Assembly: GCA_933228895.1 (NCBI GenBank)
Contig: OW121846.1
Location: 48,254,107 to 48,318,106 of the forward strand
Source of the DNA: Platycnemis pennipes
Taxonomy: Eukaryota; Arthropoda; Insecta; Odonata; Platycnemididae
Direction: 5' to 3'
Length of the DNA stretch: 64,000 nucleotides
The notes beneath the pieces were generated by a model that ran no database searches, had not been told where the DNA came from, and saw nothing but the letters and a program-made list of their open reading frames with translations. The translations under genes and the position numbers were made by a program. Position 1 is the first letter of the stretch, and each line of letters starts with the position of its first letter. This document shows, one piece after another, positions 13,145 to 24,418 of this stretch.

Positions 13145-13385
13145 TATCCTTTTACCTTCCCTCCCGGTCTAAGGCGAGGATACAGGTTTGAAACTATAGA
13201 TGAGAAGAAGGCCTGACATTGGGCTAAGGACGTAGCTATTCATGAGTTTTCCAACATCCCTAGCGAGTGTGTGTTTGGATGCGAATTACTTTATTTCTCC
13301 TTTCCTATTCCGAGCTTCAGTTTCTAATCACTTACTTTTTCCATCTCCCTCTTCTTCCATGGTTGTCCGTGGTGACAGCCTACTT
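13145..13385 (+). repeat. Diverged dispersed duplication, copy 2
   Basis: This is the second copy of the 240 bp segment at 11,846-12,085, in the same orientation. Substitutions and small indels are spread evenly, which points to an old event. Confidence 0.75.
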
Positions 13386-13386
13386 A

Positions 13387-13985
13387 AAAGCTCAGTTATA
13401 CTGAGTTATGGAGTAATAGCCAATTAATTCTTCACATTGTTGTTACTTGTCTCTGATACATAATGTAGGAGGAATCTCTTTCGCACTTCCTCCTAGTCCA
13501 TTTTTTTTCTTTTCCTACCCTGGACCCAAAGCATTTTTCTCCCCCGGTGACCCATTCTCGACCCGATCTCCGAGCGTTAGACGGGCCACATCGTAGCATA
13601 CTCTCAATATAAATACACCATGGATACGTACCATCTTCTTAATAGACTCTACCAACACCAATTATTGCGAACCAAAAATTGGTGGTTATCCAAACAGATT
13701 ATCTCCTGGATATATTTCCCCCACGATATGTACCCTGTGAAGTTGGTGCAATGACATTTTATTATCCTCTATTTGGATATTTTAATTTCTTTGATGCAGT
13801 AAATATTTCTGGTGGAGCTACTCCAAAATTACTGCCCTTCTATTTAAAATCATTTGAAGCTCCTAGGTAGGTCATGAACAAATTATCAATTGCTTCTATG
13901 CTCATTTCAAGCACCTGCTTTATTACCTTGAATTACCATATACACGACTGCGTCATCTGCATGAAGAAAACTTGGAATGGGTCCA
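13387..13985. other. Intergenic, no gene recognised
   Basis: AT-rich sequence with short open frames only. Nothing recognisable is seen. Confidence 0.4.
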
Positions 13986-13986
13986 T

Positions 13987-14150
13987 GTGCCGGCTGAAGT
14001 AGTGGCCTCCCATCGTGAGAACCAGTGTTCGAATCCCGGCACTGGCAGATTTACCATTGGCATGCTGGTACCTACTTGAGTACCTTCCTTGTGGAGAGCA
14101 CTCGAGTCCAGTACTCCAGTTTAGCCATGGGGTTTAGTGATATATTATTA
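13987..14150 (+). repeat. tRNA-derived SINE candidate
   Basis: A tRNA-like head starts with GTGCCGG. It has an A-box-like GGCTGAAGTAGTGG, then a perfect B box GTTCGAATCC at 14,027-14,036, followed by CCGGCAC. The B box lies inside a small inverted repeat (CCAGTG / CACTGG). A body of about 100 bp without coding potential follows. This is the usual build of a tRNA-related SINE. The 3' end and target duplication could not be fixed. Confidence 0.5.
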
Positions 14151-17100
14151 ATAATCAAATACTTAGTTTTTCCACAGCTGGTTATTTTTTATGAGTATTC
14201 TTAAGATTATCTTGCGTTTAGCCGTGGTTCTCTTGCTGCCTTGCCTTAACAGAATTATTAGGTTAATGCCGATGCCCGGTTTTTCTCCACCCTTCCTCCA
14301 GTCCCTGAAAATTCCCACCCACTCGAGGAATAAGCTTCCAGTTGCCCACCTATCCTGTCTGCTGCAAATGGCCTTAGTCAATGGTCGCCTCCCCCAAATA
14401 AATAATATAATTAAGGAAAATTATGCTTATTACCTTAGCTTATTCATTTGGAGCCTTATCCATATATCCTTTTAGATAAAAACAAATGAGCCTCAACTGT
14501 TAGAAATAGAGGCATCCTAATAATTATAATTAAACATTTACAAATGTTTCTGGAGGTTAGCAGGAGAGGGATATTATTGAATGAACCTCAGCCACAGTTG
14601 CAGTATAATGGTATATTTACTGAGTTTATTGTATTTTCAGTAGTTTTTATTAAACATATGCATGTAAAACTGTGCTGAGATGGTGAAAATTACCAAATAC
14701 TTTGTTTTTCCACAGTTGCATAATTTTTGTTTAGATTAATAATGGGTGTAGCCATACCATAAATTGAGAAGAAACTAAAAACCACAAGCAAAAAATAAAC
14801 ATAATCTAAATAAATCTTTCACTGAATTTTATAATATGAAATTTTACCAATAATTACCAATGATGTGCCAAGAGCATGTAGGTAAACACATGGTTTCCAT
14901 TAAATAACCCTTTTACTACCAATCCCTTTTTGGTAGACTGTGCGAAAAATATACATTTGAAACACTTAATTTTATTATATAAATTACGTATTTGTATCAA
15001 TATTGACTATTTTTTTACTTTTTATGAGAATAGAAAAATTATTTATGATGTCTCTGATTTGAAGCAAATATAATATGACAAATATGTAATGTATGTTGGC
15101 CGATACATCAGCCTTTGGCTGTTTTCACACAGTATTTCTTCATTAAGATGTATTTGATGTCTAAAAAAATGAGTCATTAATTCCACAATAAAGAAATATC
15201 ACTTGTTATGCCAAATTTTTCACTCGGATTTGCATTTATTTACAATGGTCAATATATATTATTTCATTCAGAAGCTATATTTTCCCCTTGAAAATAGACT
15301 TAATTTTCCAAATGGGGTGAATAGATCGATAGACATTATCGTAAAGCTGATTTAATTCAACGGTTTTCTGAGGAATTTCTATCTTGTGTTTCATTGCAGA
15401 TAGCAGTAAGGTGATGGAACAACTTTATATGAGATGTATTGTGGTCCGTTAATGTGAGGACATAAAACCTAACCCAGTAATGGAATAACACGAAATGGAT
15501 CCCACAACAATCGGGGCCAAACTTATGACTCAGAGATGTTAATGGGCCGAAGAAATATACCAAATGGAGAATGTGGCCCTGAAGAGGAACAACAGGTTAA
15601 AAAGTAAAACAATTAATCTGGTAAATGAGGTGATTGCTAAATATAATATTTATTACAGGTATCAGGGAATGTCATACATGTGATTTCTTTTTATTTCTGT
15701 TAATGTTTATGTTTATGAATCTGTGTTGCATTATTTGGTGTTTGTTTAAGAATATTTTAAGTAGGAATTATTAATGTAGCAAACCTAACACTATGTAGGA
15801 AAGCACATGATCATGATGCTATGTGAGGTGTATAATTTTAAGAAAATATTGCATTGATATTTTCGGTATAGTGCCTTGACTTGTGCAACAAAGCACAGTT
15901 AGAGGCATGAGGTTGAAAAGAGTTGATGAACTCTTTGGTGTTGTAACGAAGGGAGCTCCCTTAGGTAGGAATGAAATACCAATGTAAGGTGTATCCACAA
16001 ACAAATGCTGTGCACAGTTATACATACCATGACACAATGAGGTATCAAACAATATGAAAATACTTCTATATCATGGGCACAAAACTAGGTAGGAGTGTAA
16101 ATACATATATATGTAAAATTTAACTAATACCATTGACTATGTGATGTGTTTTGGTATGTATATTTATATTGGCTAATATTTAGTAATAGTCTCATGCATT
16201 TATTTTCAGTATGCACATCCTCCAATGCTCCAATTGGGCATATGTGAGGGGCATTATGCTAATCTCCTCTCTACACAGGATAGAAGAATGGATTCATCGG
16301 CTGAAGTATTTAGGCAGTAGGGGTAGATGTGTAGTAGTTACCCAGTAGTAGTTAGAAGTTGAAGTAGTTAGTAGTTATGTAGCACTAACATTCAATAACA
16401 TTGTGGATTTGCAAGCTTGTAACTTCTTTGCCATTTACAGGAATTGTTTCATGCCACGAGGTGGGGATGCCACATTTCCATTCTTGTGTCATGTTTCCTT
16501 CCTGTAACATTTGGCTCTGTTGCCTTACATAGAAGCCTGCTTATCCACACATTTTGGGGGGTGTGATTTTTTTGTACTAATCCGCTCTCTCCGTAGGAGC
16601 ACCAGAAAGAGCCAAGCTGAGTGTGAGCACCTTCCCATAGCTGATCTTTGCCGCAACACAAATTGCTTTTTTGTAAGTAACACTGATGCAAGTATTTTAT
16701 GATCAATCCACTTTAATATACAACAATATTAGAATTACATGCATTTTTAATTATTAAATATTAAAACTTTATGCATATTGGAACTATTTAGTGGTTATAC
16801 ATTTTGAAATCAGAAACAATAATAATTGAAACAGGATTTCATGAAATAACCAATGAAATAAATAGTTTTCAGTTATGTTATTAAATATTCAATTGTATAC
16901 ATGCAGCCTTTTGTCTTCATTGTATGCTCACCAATTGCACAACATTTGATAATTTTGTTTTAGTAATCATATAGCAGTTTTCACAGTGTGTAATATTTTT
17001 AAGTGTTGGATTGGTGATGCTAAATGTAGGAAGAATAAGGGTCCCATTGACTCCCAGTATTGACAGAGGTTTTTCATTTGAGATTTTTTTTTAATACTTC

Positions 17101-17500
17101 ATATCCCATTTGTCACCTAACACATTTTATGGACTGGTGAATTTTTAGTTATCTTGAAATACTTTTCTGTGTTTGGGCAGGTATTTTGGTGAATTTTAGC
17201 AATACTGCAACTGAGCATGTGGATGAATTTTTTTATATTACAACAACACAAAAACCTGCAAAGGAAAAACAGTACATGACTTCCTCAAATTGGCCTCAAA
17301 CTTTTTCCAATGAGGTGTACTGGCATACATATTGGCAAAAATGAGAGTGAAAGTATCAAAATCAAATTAGAACTCACTTCCTAAATATGTTTATACTCTA
17401 GTGGCTGTTCCAATTTATCACCACATTACATATTCCCACTTTTTTAATTGCATTCCCTTCCACATTTTACAGAGACCGCGGCTTGTCTCCTTGCAGTAAA
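14151..17500. other. AT-rich intergenic or intronic stretch
   Basis: No gene is recognised. Short open frames near 14.2 kb and 16.5 kb have no matching motif. Loose TAG/GTAGTAGTT runs occur at 16,310-16,385. Confidence 0.4.
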
Positions 17501-17620
17501 GAGGAAAAATAGAAAATAAGAAGAGAGAAGAACAGGAGAGAGAAGAAAAGAAGAGAGAAGAAAAGAAGAGAAGAGAGAAGAAAATAAGAGAGAAGAACAG
17601 AAGAGAGAAGAGGCAGAGGG
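17501..17620 (+). repeat. Purine (GA) low-complexity tract
   Basis: About 120 bases are almost entirely A and G on the plus strand, made of AGAGAAGAAAAG-type units of variable length. The minus-strand open frames here are simple-sequence artefacts. The tract lies 180 bp upstream of the Gypsy insertion. Confidence 0.8.
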
Positions 17621-17803
17621 ACGCCCCATTATTTTTTACCGGCATCTTCTCATGAAGAAAAAAAGAATTTGAGAACATGAGAAGAATTTCCACTCACTTT
17701 ATTCTCACAGTCAACAGTAAGTTATATTTGAAAGTTTTTCAAAATTACATTCTATTATCTATGTAACTACTCTTAGTTTTACCAAATGCAAAAGTAATAT
17801 GAC

Positions 17804-18089
17804 TGTGGCAGCAGACGACACACGCACTGCGTCACTCATCTGTTCGCGACTTCCGAACTTCCCCGCCAGGTGTCACCCCAGGGGAAGAGAGGAGAGCAGC
17901 AAGGAGAGGGCAGTGTGACCACCGGAGACCAAAAAGTGAAAGTTCCTCTCGCCTCCTCCGCTCGCTTCGCGACGCGCACGCCATCTTGAGTTGATACTGT
18001 TGTGGTGCTTTTTCTCATAGCGCAATAAAACATACCACTACTAAACCGTCACTCTAATTATTCTGACCCTTATCCCGTCTCGCGCTAAA
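17804..18089 (+). repeat. 5' LTR of the Gypsy element
   Basis: This is a 286 bp direct repeat of 22,250-22,535. It starts with TGTGGCAGCAG and ends with CTAAA, so the usual terminal CA is absent. It carries the promoter for the genomic RNA, but no clear TATA box is seen, so an initiator-type promoter is likely. A poly(A) signal lies at 18,024-18,029. Confidence 0.95.
18024..18029 (+). promoter_or_regulatory. AATAAA polyadenylation signal in the LTR
   Basis: An AATAAA hexamer lies about 60 bases before the LTR end. The same hexamer at 22,470-22,475 in the 3' LTR is the one expected to end the element's transcript. Confidence 0.7.
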
Positions 18090-18090
18090 G

Positions 18091-18108
18091 TGGTGACCCC
18101 GACGTGAT
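18091..18108 (+). promoter_or_regulatory. Primer binding site (PBS)
   Basis: TGGTGACCCCGACGTGAT begins one base after the LTR. TGG pairs with the CCA end of a tRNA, so this is the minus-strand primer site. I cannot name the tRNA with confidence. Finding the host tRNA whose last 18 bases are complementary would settle it. Confidence 0.8.
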
Positions 18109-18174
18109 CTGACGGAAAGGGATTTAATTTAGTTTTTTTTTCTTTCGTTGCGCCTCGTGGCGCCAAGTTTCGCG

Positions 18175-19029
18175 ATGCCCGACGGCGCAGAGGCTTTGGA
18201 AGCCTCTCTTGTGAATCGCGTAGCAATTCGTGTGCCCCCGTTTTGGAGCGAAAAGCCGGGACTTTGGTTCTCCCAGTTAGAATGCCAATTTGCGCTGGGC
18301 GGCATAACGCATGACGCCACCAAATTCTGGTACGTGGTGAGCCAGTTAGAAAACCGGTACGCGCAGGAGGTGGAAGACATCATCACCAGCCCACCGGAGG
18401 AAGGCAAGTACGTCAAGTTGAAGGAGGAGCTGATCCGGCGGCTATCTTCCTCCACGGAACAAAAAATCCGGCGATTGTTGGAGCACGAGGAGATTGGCGA
18501 CAGGAAGCCGAGTCAATTTCTGCGCCGCCTACGCAATTTGGCGGGAACGACAGTCTCCGATGAATTTCTGAGATCCCTATGGCTAAATCGACTTCCAGCC
18601 CACATGCAAGCGATTCTGACGGCCCACGATGGCATTGGATTGGACGCCCTGTCCGTGCTGGCGGACAAAATTGCCGAGGTCGCACTCCGGCCGAATGTGG
18701 CGGCCATGGCTTCCGGTGGATGCAACATGGCGGCGGCACCAGAGAACGCTACACCTCCCGCGCCGGCCACCACCAGCAATGACCGGTTCGAGGCCCTTAT
18801 GCAGAGGGTCGAGGATCTAAGTAAGCTAGTTGCTGCCCTCTCCACCAGCCGGGAGACATCGAGGCCACGCCAGCGTTCCCGCAGCCGACCCCGTAGCCGC
18901 TCGCGCGCATCCTCGCCGCACCCGGACACCCAGGGCGTTTGCTGGTACCACCGACGCTATGGTGCCAACGCCCGCAGGTGCACCATTCCGTGTTCCTTCA
19001 ACGCGGAAAACCATCAGGGCAGTCGGTGA
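18175..19029 (+). CDS. gag: Gypsy Gag polyprotein
   Basis: Gag is the structural protein that forms the retrotransposon particle and packages its RNA. I chose the ATG at 18,175 ([11 protein letters not shown]) as the first ATG in the frame. The open frame runs further upstream from 18,148, but without an ATG. The product is 284 residues. The N-terminal half has the capsid-like pattern of arthropod Gypsy Gag ([16 protein letters not shown], then [10 protein letters not shown] and [11 protein letters not shown]). A basic, Arg/Ser-rich stretch comes next. Near the C-terminus is a Cys/His cluster (CWYHRRYG...RRCTIPC) that takes the place of a CCHC zinc knuckle. It ends in TGA at 19,027-19,029, inside the overlap with pol. 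No stop or frameshift interrupts it. Confidence 0.93.
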   Translation: MPDGAEALEASLVNRVAIRVPPFWSEKPGLWFSQLECQFALGGITHDATKFWYVVSQLENRYAQEVEDIITSPPEEGKYVKLKEELIRRLSSSTEQKIRRLLEHEEIGDRKPSQFLRRLRNLAGTTVSDEFLRSLWLNRLPAHMQAILTAHDGIGLDALSVLADKIAEVALRPNVAAMASGGCNMAAAPENATPPAPATTSNDRFEALMQRVEDLSKLVAALSTSRETSRPRQRSRSRPRSRSRASSPHPDTQGVCWYHRRYGANARRCTIPCSFNAENHQGSR

Positions 19030-22000
19030 TGGCGGCCTCCGACGATTGCCCGGGACCCTGCCGCTTATTCGTCGCGGACAGGATATCGAAGGTGAGATTC
19101 CTAGTGGATACGGGATCAGACCTGTGTGTTTATCCGCGCACTATGCTCCCCGGACGCCGCGCAAAGACAAACTATGAACTGTTCGCGGCAAACAGTACCG
19201 TTATCGCCACGTTTGGATGGACGGCACTCACGTTGGATTTGGGTCTTCGTCGCCAATTCACGTGGCGGTTTGTGGTGGCGGACGTGACAAAACCAATTCT
19301 CGGTGCCGATTTTTTGAAGTTTTACGGCTTATTAGTGGATATGAGGAACCAGCGATTAGTTGATGGCATAACCATGTTTCAAACAGACGGTTTTCGTGTG
19401 CCCTCGGGAACGGCCCATGTGAAGGCAATCGCGGGAAACTCAAGTTACCGCGACCTTTTGGAACGCTTTCCCGCAATTACCCGCCCCTCCGGACTTCCTC
19501 AGAAAGTGAATCATGGGACGTTTCACCACATACACACCACTCCTGGCCCCCCTGTTTCCAGCAAGGCTAGACGCCTTGCCCCCGACAGGCTAGCGGCAGC
19601 GAAACGGGAGTTCGAGGAGATGCTCCGACTGGGAATAGTGCGGCCTTCCAACAGCGGGTGGTCCTCCCCGCTACACCTAGTCCCGAAGCGCGACGGCGAG
19701 TGGCGTCCCTGCGGCGACTACCGCGCGCTCAACGCACGCACTCTTCCAGACAGATACCCGGTGCCCCATATACAAAACTTCGCTATGTCCCTTCACAACA
19801 AAAAGGTTTTTTCCACCATAGACCTAGTGCGCGCTTACAATCAGATTCCGGTCCACCCAGAGGACATCCCCAAGACAGCGCTGATAACTCCGTTCGGGCT
19901 CTTCGAATGTCCTCAAATGTCTTTCGGCCTCAAAAACGCGGCTCAAAGTTTTCAGCGATTCATGGATGAAGTGGTACGAGGCCTGACGTACTGCTACGTC
20001 TACATAGACGACATTCTTGTTGCCTCGTCCTCTGAGGAGGAGCATGTGCAACATCTGAGTGAACTTTTCGCTAGGTTCGTGGAGCACGGAATATTAATTA
20101 ATAGCGGCAAATGTGTTTTCGGTGCTCCGGAGGTAACATTTCTGGGCCATTCCGTGTCTGCATCCGGTGTTAAGCCCCTCCCCGATAGGGTTGCCGCCGT
20201 GGAGGCATTCCCCGAACCGCAGACCGTCAGGCGTTTGAGGCAGTTCCTCGGTATGGTAAACTTTTATAGACGGTTCATTCCGAACGCTGCCGCCATACAG
20301 GCGCCCCTCCATAATGCCCTCGGCAATAATGCAAAAGGCAACCAGCCAGTGCAGTGGTCCCCGGATATGCGGCGGGCATTTGCGATGTGCAAAAAAACCC
20401 TCGCCCAAGCCGCCGCGCTTGCGCATCCTATTCCCTCCGCCCCCCTAGCCCTTAGTGCCGACGCGTCGGACACCTCCATCGGTGCCGTGTTGCAGCAGCA
20501 AAGTGAGGGGGAGTGGCAACCGCTAGCGTTTTTCACACAAAAACTATCGCCAGCGGAGAGGAAATACAGTGCATACGACCGCGAATTGCTGGCAATTTAT
20601 CGGGGAATACGGTATTTTCGCCATATGGTCGAGGGGAGAGTGTTTACCGTGTTCACCGACCACAAGCCTCTAACATACGCACTGAACCAGGCCAGTGATA
20701 AGTGTTCCCCGCGGCAATTCCGGTATTTGGATTTTATATCCCAGTACACTACCGACATCCGCCATGTGTCGGGCCGCGAAAACGTCGTCGCCGACGCGCT
20801 GTCACGGGTGGAGGAAGTCACAGCCGATGTTTCCAGCATCAACTACGGCGATCTCGCTCGCTCCCAGGCAGCCGATGACGAGCTGCAGCAGTTACTCCGC
20901 TCTGAAACTGCGCTTCAACTCCGGCTCATGAAAATCCCGGACGCGGAGGAGGCGCTTTACTGTGACATATCAACACAAGCAGTGCGACCATTCATCACCG
21001 CTCCGTTTCGACGCCCGGCTTTCGACATGGTCCACCGCCTCGCTCACCCTGGCGTCAAGGCGTCGGCTCGACTTGTAGCCGAGAGATTTGTGTGGCCCTC
21101 GATACGGCGAGATTGCCGTGCTTGGGCGCGCGCCTGCCTGGCATGCCAGCGTGCCAAGATCCACCGCCACACCGTGACTCCCCCGGGAGATTTCCCCATC
21201 CCCACTGCTCGTTTTCAACATATTCATGTCGATTTGATCGGGCCATTACCCTTCTCCGCAGGTAACCGCTACTGTCTCACATGCATCGATCGTTTCAGCA
21301 GGTGGCCAGAGGTGTTCCCGCTAGCAGACGCGACGGCAGATACGGTGGCACGGGAGCTTTTCCGAGGTTGGATCTCCCGCTTCGGCACGCCGACGCGCAT
21401 CACTACCGACCAAGGCCGCCAGTTCCAGTCAGCCCTATTCCAAAGGTTGGCAGAGCTGACGGGCATGCGCCACCACAGGACGACCGCCTACCATCCATGC
21501 GCCAACGGCATGATTGAGCGGTTCCACCGCCAGTTAAAGGGCGCCATTATGTGCCACGGCAGAGAAAACTGGGCAGATATCCTCCCCTCCGTCCTCCTAG
21601 GCATTAGGGCGGCTTGGAAGGAGGACATTGGCGCTACTCCCGCAGAGCTGGTTTACGGAGAACCCCTCCGGCTCCCAGGCGAGTTCCTTGCACCCACAAA
21701 GCGCCCGATGACAGACGACGTGGACTTTGTAGCAGACCTGAGACGGCACATGCAGAAGCTTCGCCCCTCTCACCCGGCTCATCATGGAGAGAAGGCCACG
21801 TTCGTGTCCGCAGACCTCGCCACAGCTTCGCATGTTTTCATGCGCACCGACGCGGTGCGGCCGTCGCTCGAGCCACCGTACGAGGGGCCATTCCAGGTGG
21901 TCCGGAGGACCCCAAAGACGTTTGCCCTAATAATTCGGGGTAAAGAAGTGACAGTCTCTATCGACCGGCTGAAACCGGCGTTCATCCTCGCTGAGGATGG

Positions 22001-22145
22001 CGACGGGGGCAGAGCCCACAATCCTCCACCCGCACCCGCATCTGCAGAAGATGCCCCACCTAATGTCACTCCTGAGCCGCCAAAGGAAACCAGATCGGGG
22101 AGAAGAGTCCACTTCCCGCAGCGACTGGCAGAATATTTTTGTTGA
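18897..22145 (+). CDS. pol: Gypsy Pol: protease, reverse transcriptase, RNase H, integrase
   Basis: Pol is in the -1 frame relative to gag, open from 18,897 and overlapping gag by about 130 bp. It has no ATG at its head, so it is probably made as a Gag-Pol fusion by -1 frameshifting. No textbook slippery heptamer is seen in phase. Counting residues from the TTG at 18,939: protease DTGSD at 57-61 and ILGADF flap at 120-125; RT with D295 and YIDD at 355-358; RNase H acids D508, E549, D574 and D619; integrase HHCC (H699, H703, C733, C736) and the DD35E triad D765, D824, E860. A GPF-type module follows at about 983-1015, and there is no chromodomain. All catalytic residues are kept over 1,068 residues, so the enzyme set looks functional. 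Confidence 0.95.
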   Translation, partial: PLARILAAPGHPGRLLVPPTLWCQRPQVHHSVFLQRGKPSGQSVMAASDDCPGPCRLFVADRISKVRFLVDTGSDLCVYPRTMLPGRRAKTNYELFAANSTVIATFGWTALTLDLGLRRQFTWRFVVADVTKPILGADFLKFYGLLVDMRNQRLVDGITMFQTDGFRVPSGTAHVKAIAGNSSYRDLLERFPAITRPSGLPQKVNHGTFHHIHTTPGPPVSSKARRLAPDRLAAAKREFEEMLRLGIVRPSNSGWSSPLHLVPKRDGEWRPCGDYRALNARTLPDRYPVPHIQNFAMSLHNKKVFSTIDLVRAYNQIPVHPEDIPKTALITPFGLFECPQMSFGLKNAAQSFQRFMDEVVRGLTYCYVYIDDILVASSSEEEHVQHLSELFARFVEHGILINSGKCVFGAPEVTFLGHSVSASGVKPLPDRVAAVEAFPEPQTVRRLRQFLGMVNFYRRFIPNAAAIQAPLHNALGNNAKGNQPVQWSPDMRRAFAMCKKTLAQAAALAHPIPSAPLALSADASDTSIGAVLQQQSEGEWQPLAFFTQKLSPAERKYSAYDRELLAIYRGIRYFRHMVEGRVFTVFTDHKPLTYALNQASDKCSPRQFRYLDFISQYTTDIRHVSGRENVVADALSRVEEVTADVSSINYGDLARSQAADDELQQLLRSETALQLRLMKIPDAEEALYCDISTQAVRPFITAPFRRPAFDMVHRLAHPGVKASARLVAERFVWPSIRRDCRAWARACLACQRAKIHRHTVTPPGDFPIPTARFQHIHVDLIGPLPFSAGNRYCLTCIDRFSRWPEVFPLADATADTVARELFRGWISRFGTPTRITTDQGRQFQSALFQRLAELTGMRHHRTTAYHPCANGMIERFHRQLKGAIMCHGRENWADILPSVLLGIRAAWKEDIGATPAELVYGEPLRLPGEFLAPTKRPMTDDVDFVADLRRHMQKLRPSHPAHHGEKATFVSADLATASHVFMRTDAVRPSLEPPYEGPFQVVRRTPKTFALIIRGKEVTVSIDRLKPAFILAEDGDGGRAHNPPPAPASAEDAPPNVTPEPPKETRSGRRVHFPQRLAEYFC

Positions 22146-22236
22146 TGCCCTATTCCAGTTGGCTAATTTTCCCTTCTTTTTTTTTTACTCTCGCAGGTGC
22201 ACGTTTAACTCAACCATCTTCCACCACTTCATAACT

Positions 22237-22249
22237 GGCAGGGGGGTGG
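22237..22249 (+). promoter_or_regulatory. Polypurine tract (PPT)
   Basis: GGCAGGGGGGTGG directly precedes the 3' LTR. It is the expected primer site for plus-strand DNA synthesis. It is G-rich and interrupted by a C and a T. Confidence 0.75.
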
Positions 22250-22535
22250 TGTGGCAGCAGACGACACACGCACTGCGTCACTCATCTGTTCGCGACTTCC
22301 GAACTTCCCCGCCAGGTGTCACCCCAGGGGAAGAGAGGAGAGCAGCAAGGAGAGGGCAGTGTGACCACCGGAGACCAAAAAGTGAAAGTTCCTCTCGCCT
22401 CCTCCGCTCGCTTCGCGACGCGCACGCCATCTTGAGTTGATACTGTTGTGGTGCTTTTTCTCATAGCGCAATAAAACATACCACTACTAAACCGTCACTC
22501 TAATTATTCTGACCCTTATCCCGTCTCGCGCTAAA
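22250..22535 (+). repeat. 3' LTR of the Gypsy element
   Basis: The 286 bp sequence matches the 5' LTR base for base by eye. It is followed by TGAC, matching the 5' flank. Confidence 0.95.
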
Positions 22536-22539
22536 TGAC

Positions 22540-24269
22540 CTTTTAGTAGCTCCAGCAGTACTATTAAGTCTGTGTTGAACTAAAAGGTCCTGTCTTGCTT
22601 GACACGTCATCTGCGATGCCACCTTAATTACTTTCCATCCACCTTAAGGGAAACAAATGCAGATCACAGCACATATCTAGGTTAAAATGTTTAGTTCTCA
22701 AAAATATTTTCATTTGGAAACAACCTGCAATGCATAACTTTAATGACTTGCAATATTTAAAATGTTCATAGCTCTGTCCACTCATTGAAGTAAAAGTTAC
22801 TGAGATCAAATGATATTTAAGTATTTAAATTAGTAAAAGAAATAATCAGTGATTGGTGTAAATAATGAATTTTTTATTTCGAGTGCGTTCTAACAATTTT
22901 AGTTCTCAACTTATATAAGTGCCATCAATTATCTGGGTAATGGTAAAAAGTATTTGAATTGTGAAAGCCAATGCTTTGTCTCTTGTAGTCGCTGTGCAGT
23001 AGTGCATGCGCAGTTGCAACACGTCATTGTTGGCACACTCTGTCGGCGTGACCAGTCTAGTTGAGTTGAGTGTAAAGATATATACACAGAGATTGTCAAT
23101 AAAAGAAGTGATGGTCCACCAAGTGCGAGTTGCTTAAAACATATTTCTAAAAAACAGGGGGAATAATTAGGGCCAACTATTATGACGAATTGTCAATGAT
23201 GAATGTTCATACTGTCCTTAGATTCATACTATTTTCTTGATTCATATTGGTGCATTAATATTTAATTAATTCTGGATAAACTATTATTTATGCACTATTT
23301 GTTAATAAATTATAATATAAAATACAATGAGATAGTATAATTATTTGTGTCCATTCACTTCAAAAAAGATAGGAGTCATTACCAGAATTACATAATTCAA
23401 GAGGGAGGTCTTAGTAAATATATAGGAGCGTATTAGGATGGAAGATATTGTTAAAAAAAAGCATAACAATTTTTCACAATTTCATAATTTAATGTAAATG
23501 TTAACTTTAATTCATGTATGAATATTCCATAATTATTCTGTAATGCATTACATAAAAAAAATTATCTTCATTCATTAAAATATTACTTATGGTATTTTTT
23601 GATTAAAAAATATGGAATTAATTTCAACTTCTTTCATTGTCTTACTAGTAATTCTTTTATTTTACAGTTTCAGTAATACGTTACAAATTCTATTAAGTAA
23701 TTCATGTTTAATAATTTATAGATATTTTTTAATGTTGTTCTTAAGTGAGCTTTCTTTGGTCCGATTACAACTACCTCATATAAATTTTTATTTCATTGTT
23801 TCCAGAGAGTCAGTGCAGCTTATGAATGAGTTGGTCATAGATTGTGTGCAAGTGATTCATTCCACTGCTTCCTTGGATTACACCAGTGCTACCCTAACTC
23901 TGGCATAGAAGTGCACCAAACTTGGATCTACCAGACCTCTCATTTAGTCTTCAATTCTTCAATTCAAGGTAAAATATAACTTCATTTAAAATTGTGCACA
24001 CATGTAAAATACAATTTTCACCAAAGAAACAAACTATAATAAATAAATACCATAGAAGTTATTGCAAACATAGGGAAATCTAAATTCATTTCTGCTTGGA
24101 TTCAATGTTTAGTTTCAAACTCAAAAGTGTTTCATTATAGTCATGAGCTGTCAGCAGTAATTATCAATCATAACCTATTTTTTCTGAGGCTTCCACTTGA
24201 CCTCCTATAAATTAATAACTTAAAAAGCAATTTTTCAGTGATGGTCATTCTGAAATACACTTTATTGAA
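22540..24269. other. Intergenic, no gene recognised
   Basis: AT-rich DNA. An 11 bp inverted repeat (22,537-22,547 and 22,579-22,589) lies right at the Gypsy insertion point. The open frame at 23,612-23,908 is hydrophobic by composition and is not recognised. Confidence 0.4.
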
Positions 24270-24418
24270 TTAACCCATTCGCTGCTATGAACGTACCTAG
24301 TACAATCACACAGTAGGCTGCTGTGAACATACATTTTCGTTCTTACTGTAGCGCTTTCACTTTTCCGCCGCATGAGATGAGTAGGTTTCCGGAGAGTGAG
24401 CCACAGCGAAAGGGTTAA
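24270..24418. mobile_element. piggyBac-type MITE
   Basis: A 149 bp unit is bounded by TTAA at both ends (24,270-24,273 and 24,415-24,418). TTAA is the invariant target duplication of piggyBac transposons. The terminal inverted repeats CCCATTCGCTG and CAGCGAAAGGG match at 10 of 11 positions. The CCC start is typical of piggyBac TIRs. There is no coding capacity, so it would need a transposase supplied from elsewhere. Confidence 0.78.

Larger units (their letters stand above)
17804..22535 (+). mobile_element. Intact Ty3/Gypsy LTR retrotransposon, about 4.7 kb
   Basis: The element is complete: 5' LTR, primer binding site, gag, protease-RT-RNase H-integrase frame, polypurine tract and 3' LTR. 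The LTRs are 286 bp and identical by eye. It is flanked by the direct repeat TGAC (17,800-17,803 and 22,536-22,539), or by 5 bp ATGAC if the last A of the LTR belongs to the target. The domain order, with integrase after RNase H, is that of Ty3/Gypsy. No envelope-like frame is present. Internal GC content is much higher than the surrounding DNA, as expected for a recent arrival. By structure it could still be active. Confidence 0.97.

Noticed and set aside
17418..17693. Minus-strand frame rich in Phe, Leu and Ser that looks like membrane segments
   Set aside because: It is the complement of the GA-rich tract. The hydrophobic run is a simple-sequence artefact.
17836..18033. A 65-codon minus-strand open frame, repeated identically at 22,282-22,479
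   Set aside because: It lies wholly within the LTRs and is duplicated only because the LTRs are identical. There is no sign of coding.
18129..22112. Many minus-strand and alternate-frame open frames of 60-150 codons across the Gypsy body
   Set aside because: They are shadows of the GC-rich gag and pol genes. Their codons do not resemble any protein family.
23612..23908. A 98-codon hydrophobic plus-strand frame considered as a membrane protein
   Set aside because: Its composition follows from T-rich DNA. There is no start context, motif or splice support.
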